Assembly (NCBI RefSeq): GCF_002420705.1
Contig: NZ_DIIM01000021.1
Location: 333,046-397,045, forward strand
DNA from: Sphingobacterium sp. UBA5670
GTDB taxonomy: Bacteria; Bacteroidota; Bacteroidia; Sphingobacteriales; Sphingobacteriaceae
Reading direction: 5' to 3'
Length of the DNA: 64,000 bases
A program made the position numbers and the translations under genes. The notes under the pieces were generated by a model. It worked only from the letters and a program-made list of their open reading frames with translations. It did no database searches and was not told the origin of the DNA. Below are positions 34,912-44,569 of this stretch, in pieces (the first letter of the stretch is position 1; every line of letters starts with the position of its first letter).

Positions 34912-36735
34912 TTAGTCTGTGAACTGTTGCATCTCTATTAGTTTTCGGTATAAACCGTCGCGCTGGATAAGCTCACTATGGCTGCCCTCCTCGACAATTT
35001 TTCCCGCTTCAATAACGACAATTTTATCCGCATTCTGAATGGTACTTAAACGATGCGCAATAACAACCGTTGTCCTATTGTCCATTAATTTGTAAAGTGA
35101 GTCCTGCACCAATTTCTCAGACTCGGTATCTAAAGCAGAAGTCGCCTCATCAAGAAGCATAATTGGCGGATTCTTTAAAACAGCCCGTGCGATACAGATC
35201 CGCTGGCGTTGTCCACCAGATAATTTACCACCCCGATCACCAATGTTAGTCTGATATTCATGTTCTGTTTTCAAAATAAACTCATGTGCATTGGCAATGC
35301 GCGCAGCTGCTTCTACCTCTTCCTGGCTTGCAGAAAGATTGGCAAATGCAATGTTATTGAAGATCGTGTCATTAAACAAGATGGATTCCTGATTGACCAC
35401 ACCGATCATATCACGTAAAGAGTCCTGTTTTAAATCCCGTAAATCAGTACCATCAAAGAGAATTTGTCCGCCTGTGACATCCATAAAACGGGGAATTAAA
35501 TCAACCAACGTCGATTTCCCTCCACCTGAAGGCCCTACCAAGGCAACGACTTTCCCCTTTTCAATCGTCAAATCAATGTTCTGGAGAATCTCTTTATCTT
35601 TGGTATATGAAAAGTTTACCTGGTTAAATACAATATTCTTCTCAAAGCTTTTCACGGCCTTCGCATCCGTACGATCTTTCACTTCAGTCTTTTCATCAAT
35701 GAGCTCCAATACCCTTTCGCCAGCAGCAAGACCATTGTGGATACCGCTAAAAGAATCTGTTAAAGCTTTTGCGGGGCGCATCACCTGTGAAAAAATAGCG
35801 ATATAGGCAATAAATTCGGGAGCGGTTAAACTCTTGTCACCGGAAAGCACCAAGTGGCCTCCATACAAAAGAATAATAGCCACCATAATTACCCCCAGCA
35901 ATTCGGAAACGGGCGAACTTAACTGTTGTCTTCTAGCCATAGAACGGCCGATATTTGCATAATGTTCGTTTTCATTATGAAATCTGTTCTTAATAAAGGA
36001 TACCGCATTGAAAGCTTTGATAATTTTAATGCCTGACAACGCTTCATCCAGATAGGAAATCATATTACCGTAAGATTCCTGAGCAGCATGAGCCTGACTT
36101 TTGAGGTTTTTAACAATCCTTGCAATAAAGAATCCAGAGATAGGAATCACCAAGAGTGAAAAGAATGTCAATTGCGCAGAGATATTAAAAAGCATCACAA
36201 TATAAGCTATCAATTGCAATGGTTCCTTAAAAACCACCTGCAAAGTCCCCGTAACAGAGTACTGCACGACCTGTACATCAGACGCAACTTTAGAAACAAT
36301 ATCTCCTTTTCGCTGACCTGTAAAATAACCAACATGTAAATCCATCACACTATCAAATACCGCTCTACGTAATTTGAGCAGCGTATGAATACGGAAATTC
36401 TCCATAATACGCTGACAGAAGTAGCGGAACAGATTACTAACAAATACGGAAATCACAATCACAATACAGACGTATTTCAATGCGCCATAAGCTCCAAACT
36501 GGTTATTGGCAACACCCGCGTAGTAGTTAAACCAGGCGAGAATATCCGTATAAGTTTCCGGCTTGACTGCCTCGCTGGTAGTTTGACCAGCATTAAAAAG
36601 TGTATGGAGTAACGGAGCAAGTAATGCTAAATTCAATGTGCTAAAAATAACCGTGATAAGCGTGAAAATTACATATGGGATTGCAAATTTCTCAATGGGT
36701 TTAGCAAACGATAAGAGCCTAAAATATGTTTTCAT
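34912..36735 (-). CDS. ABC exporter, MsbA-like (fused TMD-NBD)
   Basis: A 607-residue half-transporter, active as a dimer in the inner membrane. Six TM helices fill about residues 15-335, and the nucleotide-binding domain covers about 360-600 with Walker A GPSGGGKST, Q-loop VVNQES, signature LSGGQRQRICIARA, Walker B IMLLDEATSALD and the H-loop IAHRLST. It resembles lipid-A flippase MsbA and related multidrug exporters. The substrate cannot be read from sequence. Confidence 0.9.
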   Translation of the reverse strand: MKTYFRLLSFAKPIEKFAIPYVIFTLITVIFSTLNLALLAPLLHTLFNAGQTTSEAVKPETYTDILAWFNYYAGVANNQFGAYGALKYVCIVIVISVFVSNLFRYFCQRIMENFRIHTLLKLRRAVFDSVMDLHVGYFTGQRKGDIVSKVASDVQVVQYSVTGTLQVVFKEPLQLIAYIVMLFNISAQLTFFSLLVIPISGFFIARIVKNLKSQAHAAQESYGNMISYLDEALSGIKIIKAFNAVSFIKNRFHNENEHYANIGRSMARRQQLSSPVSELLGVIMVAIILLYGGHLVLSGDKSLTAPEFIAYIAIFSQVMRPAKALTDSFSGIHNGLAAGERVLELIDEKTEVKDRTDAKAVKSFEKNIVFNQVNFSYTKDKEILQNIDLTIEKGKVVALVGPSGGGKSTLVDLIPRFMDVTGGQILFDGTDLRDLKQDSLRDMIGVVNQESILFNDTIFNNIAFANLSASQEEVEAAARIANAHEFILKTEHEYQTNIGDRGGKLSGGQRQRICIARAVLKNPPIMLLDEATSALDTESEKLVQDSLYKLMDNRTTVVIAHRLSTIQNADKIVVIEAGKIVEEGSHSELIQRDGLYRKLIEMQQFTD

Positions 36736-37001
36736 TTATTTTGAACTTAGACAAATTACCTTTATACGAAAAGTCATTTGTCGGTCTCTCCTCTACCTTT
36801 CAGATTTTTGACGAGGAAATTGAACAAAAATAACAAATTAATCAAGAAAAGCGCATATCCTAGCAAGGGACTATAAAATTTGTTGCATCTCAAGAACAAA
36901 GCATTCAGCTTGTTCAGCTTGAAAAATCGATAAAAAAATCTCCTTTTAATAGATAATTCCCTAATTTAGCCTTATTCAAATACCAAATTTATTAAAATAA
37001 A

Positions 37002-38162
37002 ATGCAAATAGACGTTGCCAAAAGATTGCAGCACACTGAAGAATATTATTTCTCCAAAAAATTAAGAGAAATTGATGAATTGAACAAACAGGGTGCGCGT
37101 GTAATCAACCTAGGAATTGGAAGTCCGGATTTGCCTCCACACCCGGAGGTGATCGAGACATTAAATACGAATGCCCAACTTCCAAATGTGCATGGCTATC
37201 AAAATTATAAAGGTGCTCCTGCCCTAAGACAAGCCGTTGCTGATTGGTACCAACGTTATTATAATGCGACTTTTGATCCCAATACCGAAATATTGCCCTT
37301 AATTGGATCAAAAGAGGGTATTGTGCACATTTGTATGACCTACCTTCAAGAAGGTGATCAGGCACTTATTCCCAACCCGGGTTATCCGGCTTATGCCGCT
37401 GCTGTAAGGCTAAGTGGCGCCGAAGCAATAACCTATAATCTTACCCAGGAGAAAAACTGGCTTATTGATTTAGATGCGCTCAAAAAGCAAGACTTGTCAA
37501 AGGTTAAATTGATGTGGATAAACTATCCGCACATGCCTACAGGTGCATCCGCACCTGATGCATTCTATCAAGAGCTGATTCAGTTTGCCAAAGAACACAA
37601 CATACTGATTTGTCACGACAATCCGTATAGCTTTATCTTGACAGATACACCAAGAAGTATTATGAGTATTACAGGAGCGAAAGATGTAGCTATTGAATTG
37701 AATTCGCTGAGCAAGTCTTCTAATATGGCTGGATGGCGAATTGGTGTACTCGTAGGCGCCGAAGAACGTATAAACCAAGTGCTTCGTTTCAAAAGCAATA
37801 TGGATTCGGGCATGTTTTTACCTGTCCAGTTAGCTGCTGCAAAAGCCTTGCAACTGGATGCCACCTGGTATACTGATCTAAACAAGATTTATGCGGAAAG
37901 ACGCCAACAGGTTTATGAGATTATGGATTTGTTAGCTTGTTCCTATCAAAAAGACCAAGTAGGGCTTTTCGTATGGGCCCGCATTCCGGAAAAATACAAG
38001 AATGGCTATGCACTGAGTGATGCAGTTTTGGAAAAATCGCGGGTATTTATTACACCGGGCGGAATTTTCGGAGATAAGGGTGATCAGTATATACGTATCA
38101 GTCTTTGTGCGACGGTAGAGGTGCTCAAAGAATCAATCCAGCGAATAAAAGATAGTTTCTAA
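37002..38162 (+). CDS. Class I/II aminotransferase, probably aromatic amino acid
   Basis: A 386-residue PLP enzyme of fold type I. Landmarks are VINLGIGSPDLPPHPEV near residue 35, GYQNYKGAPALRQAVADWY, IPNPGYPAY, MWINYPHMPTGA, the PLP Lys in ELNSLSKSSNMAGWRIG and the late Arg in YIRISLCAT. It lies 23 bp upstream of tyrA; in this phylum an aminotransferase of this type sits in the tyrosine/phenylalanine cluster, so transfer onto prephenate or aromatic keto acids is likely. pheA and a DAHP synthase are not next to it here. Confidence 0.88.
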   Translation: MQIDVAKRLQHTEEYYFSKKLREIDELNKQGARVINLGIGSPDLPPHPEVIETLNTNAQLPNVHGYQNYKGAPALRQAVADWYQRYYNATFDPNTEILPLIGSKEGIVHICMTYLQEGDQALIPNPGYPAYAAAVRLSGAEAITYNLTQEKNWLIDLDALKKQDLSKVKLMWINYPHMPTGASAPDAFYQELIQFAKEHNILICHDNPYSFILTDTPRSIMSITGAKDVAIELNSLSKSSNMAGWRIGVLVGAEERINQVLRFKSNMDSGMFLPVQLAAAKALQLDATWYTDLNKIYAERRQQVYEIMDLLACSYQKDQVGLFVWARIPEKYKNGYALSDAVLEKSRVFITPGGIFGDKGDQYIRISLCATVEVLKESIQRIKDSF

Positions 38163-38185
38163 GAACTTAATATAATTGTTTATAT

Positions 38186-39025
38186 ATGAACATAGCCATT
38201 GTCGGCGTAGGCTTAATAGGTGGTTCGGCTGCCATTCGCCTAAAAGAAACAAAATTTTGCGACAAAATAATCGGTGTAGATAAGAGTCAAAAAAACTTGG
38301 ATAAAGCGATGCAGATCGGCTTCATCGACGAAACGGCCAGCTTGGAAGACGCCATTAAGACGTGTAAAGTATTGGTGCTTACAATTCCTGTAGATGCCAT
38401 TTTACAAGTTGTTCCCCAAATACTGGATCAAGTTACTGATCAGGTTGTTATTGACATGGGATCAACAAAAACAAATATTCTCAATAAAATCAAGGATCAT
38501 CCTAACAGGGGGCGCTATGTCGCTGCCCATCCAATGGCGGGAACAGAGTATTCGGGGCCTGAGGCTGCAATAGCAGGCTTATTCAAAGGCAAGATGATGG
38601 TATATGTCGAAGCATTTAAAACTGATGAGGATGCTTTCGAGATCGCCGATGCCATAACCGACCAATTGGAGATGCGCAGCTGTTTTATGAATGCAGACGA
38701 ACATGATGTACATACGGCTTATGTATCACACATCTCTCACCTGACCTCTTTCGCCCTCGCCTTAACGGTATTGGAAAAAGAAAAATCTCAGGGACGTATC
38801 TTTGAGCTGGCGGGCTCGGGATTTGAATCTACGGTACGCCTGGCTAAAAGTTCGCCCGATATGTGGACACCGATTTTCAAACAAAATCGCGAAAATGTAC
38901 TCGAAGTACTAGAAGAACATATCAAGCAGCTTCAATCCCTGCACGATTCTATTGCCACCGAGGATTATGACAAATTGCACAAACTTATTACCCGTTCCAA
39001 TAAGATAAAAAGGATCATTAAGTAA
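38186..39025 (+). CDS. tyrA: Prephenate dehydrogenase
   Basis: TyrA oxidatively decarboxylates prephenate to 4-hydroxyphenylpyruvate for tyrosine. The 279 residues begin with the Rossmann motif VGVGLIGGSAAIRL, followed by VIDMGSTKTNI and the active-site AAHPMAGTEYSGPEAA (His and neighbouring residues), then HVSHISHLTSFALA-like helices (AYVSHISHLTSFALALT) and ASAGF-like AGSGFESTVRLA. No ACT domain is present. It shares an operon with the aminotransferase and ends at a terminator. Confidence 0.93.
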   Translation: MNIAIVGVGLIGGSAAIRLKETKFCDKIIGVDKSQKNLDKAMQIGFIDETASLEDAIKTCKVLVLTIPVDAILQVVPQILDQVTDQVVIDMGSTKTNILNKIKDHPNRGRYVAAHPMAGTEYSGPEAAIAGLFKGKMMVYVEAFKTDEDAFEIADAITDQLEMRSCFMNADEHDVHTAYVSHISHLTSFALALTVLEKEKSQGRIFELAGSGFESTVRLAKSSPDMWTPIFKQNRENVLEVLEEHIKQLQSLHDSIATEDYDKLHKLITRSNKIKRIIK

Positions 39026-39056
39026 AGCGTGCTTTAGTTAAAATAGATGAATAAAG

Positions 39057-39084
39057 AAGTCCACCTTTTGGTGGACTTTTTTTA
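39057..39084 (+). terminator. Terminator after tyrA
   Basis: AAGTCCACC / GGTGGACTT stem with a T-run. It abuts the stop codon of the convergent TPR gene. Confidence 0.85.
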
Positions 39085-40269
39085 TTCATCTTCCAACTCA
39101 TTAAATTTATCCAGGTCGGCTTTTGCCCCGATAGGATCACCCAATTTTTCACGAATTGCTGCGCGATATGAATACAAATCAGAATAATATGGATTCAAAT
39201 CGATCGCTTTCGAGTAATCTGCCAGTGCGCCTGGTAAATCCTCCAACTTTTCATTCAAATCGGCTCGTAATGAATACACATAAAAATCTTCCGGATTGAG
39301 CGTAACAAGCCGGTCAAAATCCAATAATGCTTCCTCAAAATTTCCCAATCGCTCAAACAAAGATGCCCTTTCTTCGTATACGATCGATGAATCACGATCT
39401 ATTTCCTCCGCTTTGGCATAGTCTTCCAGCGCACTTTGGTAATTGCGATAGGATTCAAACACTTTAGCGCGAAATATATAGGCTGCAGAACGATTCTCAT
39501 CAAGAGCAATAGCCTGATTGAAATCAGACAATGCCAACTCAAAACAGGTCAATTTCAGATACAAACTTCCTCTAAAAACAAACAGATTGCTATCCTTGTT
39601 GTCGGACTCCGCAATAGCAGAAGAATAAAGACCGATTGCTTTTAAGTAGCTATAGCAATGAACATATTCAAGTCCTAATGAATTTATTTCGTCAGTATTC
39701 AGCTGCTTTGGCTTCGATTCCAGCTCTTGAATAACCAAATTATCGGCCTCAAAGTAAGTGAGTTCAGCTTGATTCTCCGCCCATTCCAATACACTATGAT
39801 AATTAAAATCCAGTCTCTTGGCAATCTGATAATCATAGAAAGCACCTTCGTCTTCATCGATGAGTCGATAAACTAAACAACGGCTCGCATAAAAAAATGG
39901 CTCCTCTTTATACTGTTCGATTGCGCTTGTAAACGTTGCAATAGCTTGGTCATATGCCGCTATTTTAAAATAATAAAGCCCCAAATAGCTATAAGCAAGT
40001 GCATGATTAGTCAAAGCAATCGCCTGCTCAAGTAAAGCGACAGGATTACCATCACCACTGATTCCGACATTAAACCCTTCCAATGTAGATCTAATCGCGC
40101 TCTGCTGGATGGTATCTAGCCAATCAGCGGAAAAAGATAAACTCGCTTCCGGAAAAAATGATGAAATAGGTAAAAAAGAAAACTTAGCAAGAAGTACGGG
40201 TACTGGCAGTGTAAAATCTGATTCCACAAAAGTATTGTTTTGTAGAATAACAGCTAGATTTGAAAACAT
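39082..40269 (-). CDS. Tetratricopeptide repeat protein
   Basis: A protein of about 395 residues dominated by tandem 34-residue TPR units from about residue 80 to the end, with the TPR pattern clear in ALADYSKAIDLNPYYSDLYS, ALLDFDRLVTLNPEDFYVYS and ALSDFNQAIALDENRSAAYI. TPRs form protein-binding solenoids. No signal peptide is visible. The frame opens at 40302, but a TAGTTTTG -7-like element (40289-40282) lies within its first codons, so I start at ATG 40269. The partner is unknown. Confidence 0.75.
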   Translation of the reverse strand: MFSNLAVILQNNTFVESDFTLPVPVLLAKFSFLPISSFFPEASLSFSADWLDTIQQSAIRSTLEGFNVGISGDGNPVALLEQAIALTNHALAYSYLGLYYFKIAAYDQAIATFTSAIEQYKEEPFFYASRCLVYRLIDEDEGAFYDYQIAKRLDFNYHSVLEWAENQAELTYFEADNLVIQELESKPKQLNTDEINSLGLEYVHCYSYLKAIGLYSSAIAESDNKDSNLFVFRGSLYLKLTCFELALSDFNQAIALDENRSAAYIFRAKVFESYRNYQSALEDYAKAEEIDRDSSIVYEERASLFERLGNFEEALLDFDRLVTLNPEDFYVYSLRADLNEKLEDLPGALADYSKAIDLNPYYSDLYSYRAAIREKLGDPIGAKADLDKFNELEDE

Positions 40270-40351
40270 ATGCTTCATACCCAAAACTAAGCTAAATTTC
40301 ATTACAAAAGAAATCTAACGGGAGATCGGATATTATAATCGGGTGTTCTTA

Positions 40352-40735
40352 TCAACTAATTTCACCTGTCAGGTATAAATATTTATAGCGGACAATATCC
40401 CTCGAATTTGTAAATTTGATTAATTTTTCCTTTTTGAAAACATAATTGGAAACCTTCTCTTCCATCAAACGCAGGAATTCAACAAATTCAGCAAAAAAGT
40501 CTTGACGTTCTCCTGGTGTAAACTGGCTGTTTTTTACAATCCAAAAGAATTGCTCTTCATTTACATGGAAAGATACCTCATTTTTCTTTTCTTTTCGAAA
40601 AATAAAGATTGGGTCATTTTCTTGGTTAATAAATAAAGCAAAGCCTGTATTTCCACCATCCAAATTAACAACAAAAGCAGAAAAATGGACAGTACCGATC
40701 TGTAAATTTTCCAGACAAATTAATTTATGCAACAT
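40352..40735 (-). CDS. Hypothetical protein
   Basis: A 127-residue cytoplasmic protein with no family I recognise. It alternates beta-like segments (IGTVHFSAFVVNLDGG, NDPIFIFRKEKKNEVSFHV) with a helical, charged C-terminus ending KYLYLTGEIS. The frame is open to 40798, but that extension runs into the terminator of the TonB receptor gene, so ATG 40735 is the likely start. It is a separate unit between the TPR and TonB genes. Confidence 0.6.
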   Translation of the reverse strand: MLHKLICLENLQIGTVHFSAFVVNLDGGNTGFALFINQENDPIFIFRKEKKNEVSFHVNEEQFFWIVKNSQFTPGERQDFFAEFVEFLRLMEEKVSNYVFKKEKLIKFTNSRDIVRYKYLYLTGEIS

Positions 40736-40787
40736 CAGGTTGACAATTAGATCACCTAAAATTATTAAGTTTTTATTAAAAAACAAA

Positions 40788-40817
40788 AAAAGGCCCACAA
40801 AATAATTGTGGGCCTTT
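40788..40817 (-). terminator. Terminator after the TonB receptor
   Basis: On the minus strand AAAAGGCCCACAA and TTGTGGGCCTTTTTTT-like arms form a stem, followed by a long T-rich stretch. Confidence 0.8.
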
Positions 40818-40837
40818 TGTATTCGACGTAAATCTTA

Positions 40838-43450
40838 TTAGAATGTAAATTTCACAGATGCATTCCAAGTTCTACCCTGTCCGATCAAAACAAAATTGGA
40901 AGTATCAATACCATTCCAAGTATTGTTCACATCTGTCACCAAGTTACTCGAAGTAGCTTCCGAAATATAGAACTTATTCAACACATTGTTCATGTTGACA
41001 CGGAAACTCATACTGTTCTTGTCACTTACTTTGACATTGTAAGAAAGACCGGCATCCAAAAGATTAAAAGACGGTAATTTCATATAGCGTCCATAAGTTT
41101 GGCCATCTATTACTTCTCTACGATAATTCGATGCATACAAACGCTCATAGTATCTGTAGTTTGCGTCAACAGACAAGCCCTTAAACACTTTATATTTAGC
41201 ACCAAATCCATAAGAAGTTTGCGCTGCGTTACCAACATGTTCACCAGTTAAATTAACCTGAGAACGTCCCAATTCGACGCGGTTATCGTTACGTACAACC
41301 GAATTTACTGCGCCATCGTATTTCCAGTCACCTATCGATAAAAACCCTGTTAGGCTTAATTTTTCGATTGGACGGGCCTCAAAATCAACTTCTACCCCTC
41401 TATGCACCTGTTTTACACCGTAATTTGTTGTATATAAATAGGCTCCTTCGACCAAAATACCAGGATCATTTGTTGGATTGTATTTTTTCACATCATCTGC
41501 CGTCGCTAAACTCGAACTACCCGTAACACGGTTTTCCCAGGTTGTGCGGTAAACATTCACATTCACATCCAAGAATCGAGAAGCAAATTTATAACCAGCC
41601 TCTAAACCAAGGATTTTTTCATTTTCAGCATTTTCATTAATATCATTTGCAAAATTCATGAAAATATTGTTTTGATAAGGTTGACGGGAATAGTACCCCG
41701 CATTACCAAAAACACTATGATGCCCCAATGTATAACTTACACCACCCTTCGTATTGTAGCCAAAATTGTTCACGTCTTTAGAATCCTCATTACCTGGCGT
41801 GTATTGAAAATAATCAGAACGTTTGTTTTGTTGTTCGGAAACCGATCCTTGGAAAAACGCTGTAAAGCCATTTTTCGCATATTCCAATTGACCGAACAGA
41901 CCTCCGTAACGGATGTATTGATTGTAATCCCAAGCTAAACGATCTTCACGCGAATCCGGTTTACTTGAGAAAGCTTTCCAAGGGTTCGTTGAGTATGTAT
42001 TCGTAACCAATGGCTTATTAGGGAAATTAACATTACCGCCTAATACGACACCATTTGTATTTCCAAGTGGATCAGTCAATTTACGATAGTGTGTACCTTT
42101 ATAGTCCCTTACATCAAAACCGACATTGAAATTCAAGGATTCTGAAAGTTTACGATTATAGTTAGAAACTATACCAAACCATTGGTGATTGTTCACATCA
42201 GCAGCTAAATATTTTCCTGTATTGTATTTATCGCTTCGCAAGGATTGACCACCCCCAGCGGCTAACGATGCGTAAACGACAGTTGACAAAGATGATTTAT
42301 CATCGATCGTCCAATCCCAGTTCAAATTGGCTACTGGCTTATGATAAAAGTTCTTTTGTGCATTCATCATCACGCCGTTTGCATCCTTATAATTGTCGTT
42401 ATAACGTCTGCCATTAGCGAGATAGTTAGACAATTTTGAGGTATACCCCTGGTTGTGCCACTGTGGTGCACCCGTTACCATAAAGTTCAGGTTGTGCTTT
42501 TCATTCGCTTTATATCCAACAGACAAGAAATAACTTTGTCCAGCACCTTCTGTATGGTCCATATAACCGTTACCTGACCACTGTGTAAACATAGCCGAAA
42601 CAGCAAAACCGTTTTTCATAAGACCGGTATTGTAACCTACCGTTGCCTTCATAAACATATCGTTACCAACAGTGGTGCGGACAAAACCGCCCTCTTTCAT
42701 TGCAGTGGATTGTGTCACGTAATTTACGGTTCCGCCGACAGATGAAATCGCTAACTTAGATGATCCCAAACCACGTTGAATCTGCACTAAAGAGGCGATA
42801 TCTGTAAGTCCCGACCAATTTGACCAATATACACTTCCATTGTCCATACCATTGATAGGCTGACCGTTCAACAAAAATGCTGTATTGGACTGGTCAAAAC
42901 CACGCGTTGTCATAGAAGACTCACCAAAACCTTTTGCCTGACCAGTGATATAAACCGAAGGGGTATTAGCTAATGCTGAAGTAATATCCTGTGCTCCTAC
43001 CCTTTCCTCTAAATCCTGCTTACGGATCGTCGAAACGGCAATCGGCGTCTTTCTTCCTGCCGCAATATCGATAACCCCATGACCGACAACAACAACCTCA
43101 TCCAAATTTGTTGAAGATCCAGCCGTAAAAATTGGATTGATATTCAACGATTCCCCCGATTTCAGCATGATGTTTTCGAAAACAACAGGCGTTTCGCCAA
43201 TGTAAGTTACCTCTACTTTGTAGGGGCCTCCTTCTTGAAGATTTGAAATTTGAAATTTTCCTTGGGCATCGGCTGAGCCACTTACTACTTGTCCACTTGG
43301 GATGTGGGTAATTTTAATGGTTGCTCCTTTAACCGTTTGTCCAGTAGCTTCTTTGACAACTCCTGAAACCGAACCAGTATTTGCTGTTTGACCTTGAACG
43401 GCACTATAACTAGCAAAAACAAGGGCAAAAAAAAGTAAAGACTTTTTCAT
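40838..43450 (-). CDS. TonB-dependent receptor with carboxypeptidase-like N-domain
   Basis: An 870-residue outer-membrane receptor. A signal peptide (MKKSLLFFALVFASYSAVQG) is followed by a CarboxypepD_reg-like domain (about 25-105, TGSVSGVVKEATGQTVKGA), a plug (about 120-240, DEVVVVGHGVIDIAAGRKT, then TRGFDQSNTAFLLNGQPING) and a beta-barrel ending in ASVKFTF, the aromatic C-terminal signal. The substrate is not evident and no SusD partner is adjacent. The upstream-open frame (TTG at 43483) overlaps the -7 element, so ATG 43450 is the start. Confidence 0.9.
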   Translation of the reverse strand: MKKSLLFFALVFASYSAVQGQTANTGSVSGVVKEATGQTVKGATIKITHIPSGQVVSGSADAQGKFQISNLQEGGPYKVEVTYIGETPVVFENIMLKSGESLNINPIFTAGSSTNLDEVVVVGHGVIDIAAGRKTPIAVSTIRKQDLEERVGAQDITSALANTPSVYITGQAKGFGESSMTTRGFDQSNTAFLLNGQPINGMDNGSVYWSNWSGLTDIASLVQIQRGLGSSKLAISSVGGTVNYVTQSTAMKEGGFVRTTVGNDMFMKATVGYNTGLMKNGFAVSAMFTQWSGNGYMDHTEGAGQSYFLSVGYKANEKHNLNFMVTGAPQWHNQGYTSKLSNYLANGRRYNDNYKDANGVMMNAQKNFYHKPVANLNWDWTIDDKSSLSTVVYASLAAGGGQSLRSDKYNTGKYLAADVNNHQWFGIVSNYNRKLSESLNFNVGFDVRDYKGTHYRKLTDPLGNTNGVVLGGNVNFPNKPLVTNTYSTNPWKAFSSKPDSREDRLAWDYNQYIRYGGLFGQLEYAKNGFTAFFQGSVSEQQNKRSDYFQYTPGNEDSKDVNNFGYNTKGGVSYTLGHHSVFGNAGYYSRQPYQNNIFMNFANDINENAENEKILGLEAGYKFASRFLDVNVNVYRTTWENRVTGSSSLATADDVKKYNPTNDPGILVEGAYLYTTNYGVKQVHRGVEVDFEARPIEKLSLTGFLSIGDWKYDGAVNSVVRNDNRVELGRSQVNLTGEHVGNAAQTSYGFGAKYKVFKGLSVDANYRYYERLYASNYRREVIDGQTYGRYMKLPSFNLLDAGLSYNVKVSDKNSMSFRVNMNNVLNKFYISEATSSNLVTDVNNTWNGIDTSNFVLIGQGRTWNASVKFTF

Positions 43451-43480
43451 GTTAGATGTGATTGTTTTGTTTTTGTGCCG

Positions 43481-43488
43481 CAAAATTA
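43481..43488 (-). promoter_or_regulatory. -7 element of the TonB receptor gene
   Basis: On the minus strand TAATTTTG matches TAnnTTTG, about 31 bp before the ATG. No good -33 element was seen. Confidence 0.45.
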
Positions 43489-43879
43489 GGAATTGATTGT
43501 CTTTTTAACTAATTTTAACAATACCAATATCATGCAGTATCTCTATATAGAAAGAATAAATTTTAATCTTCCACAGAAAAACAGCAAATTTCAGCAAAAA
43601 GAGCCAATAAAAATACAGCATTGATAAAATAAATACAATACATTCATCCTATTCTTGAAAAAACATCAAAAATAATCAGAATAATATTTTGTCTGTTTTG
43701 AATAAATCAAAATTTATCAATTTTACAATTTTTATGTATTGGACACAAGATTTTATAGCCTATCCTCATGAGCTGCTAAAAATTGTTTCTTTCAATCCGC
43801 CATTTCCACCGACTTCCTTTTCTTCCCACAACAGCTGAAATAAGCTTATAAATAATTAACTTTAACTAATTTAAAAAAT
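43489..43879. other. Divergent intergenic region, 391 bp
   Basis: This AT-rich region separates the TonB receptor from the Crp/Fnr gene. I see no ORF, RNA gene or strong repeat in it. A Crp/Fnr half-site pair (TGTGA/TCACA) is not visible. Confidence 0.4.
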
Positions 43880-44509
43880 ATGTTATCCATAGAACAAGCT
43901 TATACAGGCATTCTTGAACCGGAACTAATCGCTGAAATAGCGGAAAACGCGCATATAAAAACGTTCCGTGAAGGTGATCTCATCATTGATACCAATCAAT
44001 ATATCAAGGCTATGCCTCTCCTCTTGGATGGGGCAATAAAAATTGTCCGGGAGGATGAAGATAAAGGCGAATTGTTGCTCTACTATCTGGAAAAAGGTCA
44101 AACCTGTACAATGTCGATAGCCTGTTGTCTCGGGAATAAAAAAAGTGAAATTCGTGCGCTCGCAGAAAAAACAACGACTGTAGCCATGATTCCAAATGAG
44201 CTTGTCAACCTTTGGATGGGAAAATACCCTTCCTGGCGAAATTTCATCATATCAAGCTATTCAAGCCGTATGGACGAAATGTTACAAGCTGTTGATAGTC
44301 TAGCTTTTTCCAACATGGAAGAACGCATCATCAACTATTTGAAAGCCAAAGTGAAGCTGAATGACGACCGAATACTCACCCTTACGCATCAGGATATCGC
44401 TTCCGATTTAAATACATCCCGAGTCGTTGTCTCCCGAATTTTAAAAAAACTGGAACAGGAAGATAAAATAGTGCTACTTCGTAACGAAATTAGGGTATTA
44501 GTGGAATGA
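43880..44509 (+). CDS. Crp/Fnr family regulator with cysteines in the sensor domain
   Basis: A 209-residue regulator: a cyclic-nucleotide-binding-like domain (about 1-120), a long dimer helix and a C-terminal winged helix (about 145-209) whose recognition region is THQDIASDLNTSRVVVSRILKKLE. The cNMP-binding signature (F-G-E-x-A-L) is absent; that place reads QTCTMSIACCLGNKKSE with Cys76, Cys82 and Cys83. It is therefore unlikely to bind cAMP, and redox or Fe-S sensing is possible. The dehydrogenase gene follows after 60 bp. Confidence 0.9.
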   Translation: MLSIEQAYTGILEPELIAEIAENAHIKTFREGDLIIDTNQYIKAMPLLLDGAIKIVREDEDKGELLLYYLEKGQTCTMSIACCLGNKKSEIRALAEKTTTVAMIPNELVNLWMGKYPSWRNFIISSYSSRMDEMLQAVDSLAFSNMEERIINYLKAKVKLNDDRILTLTHQDIASDLNTSRVVVSRILKKLEQEDKIVLLRNEIRVLVE

Positions 44510-44569
44510 GCAAAACATTTGTATCTTTAGCTATACGTAAATTTCAAGAGCAATTAATGTAATTTTTAG

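Noticed and set aside
35393..35806. 137-codon plus-strand frame inside the ABC exporter
   Set aside because: It is the antisense shadow of the nucleotide-binding domain and shows no family features.
39082..40269. Tandem repeat array, considered as CRISPR or satellite
   Set aside because: The repeats are protein-level TPR units of about 102 bp without conserved DNA spacing or identical repeats.
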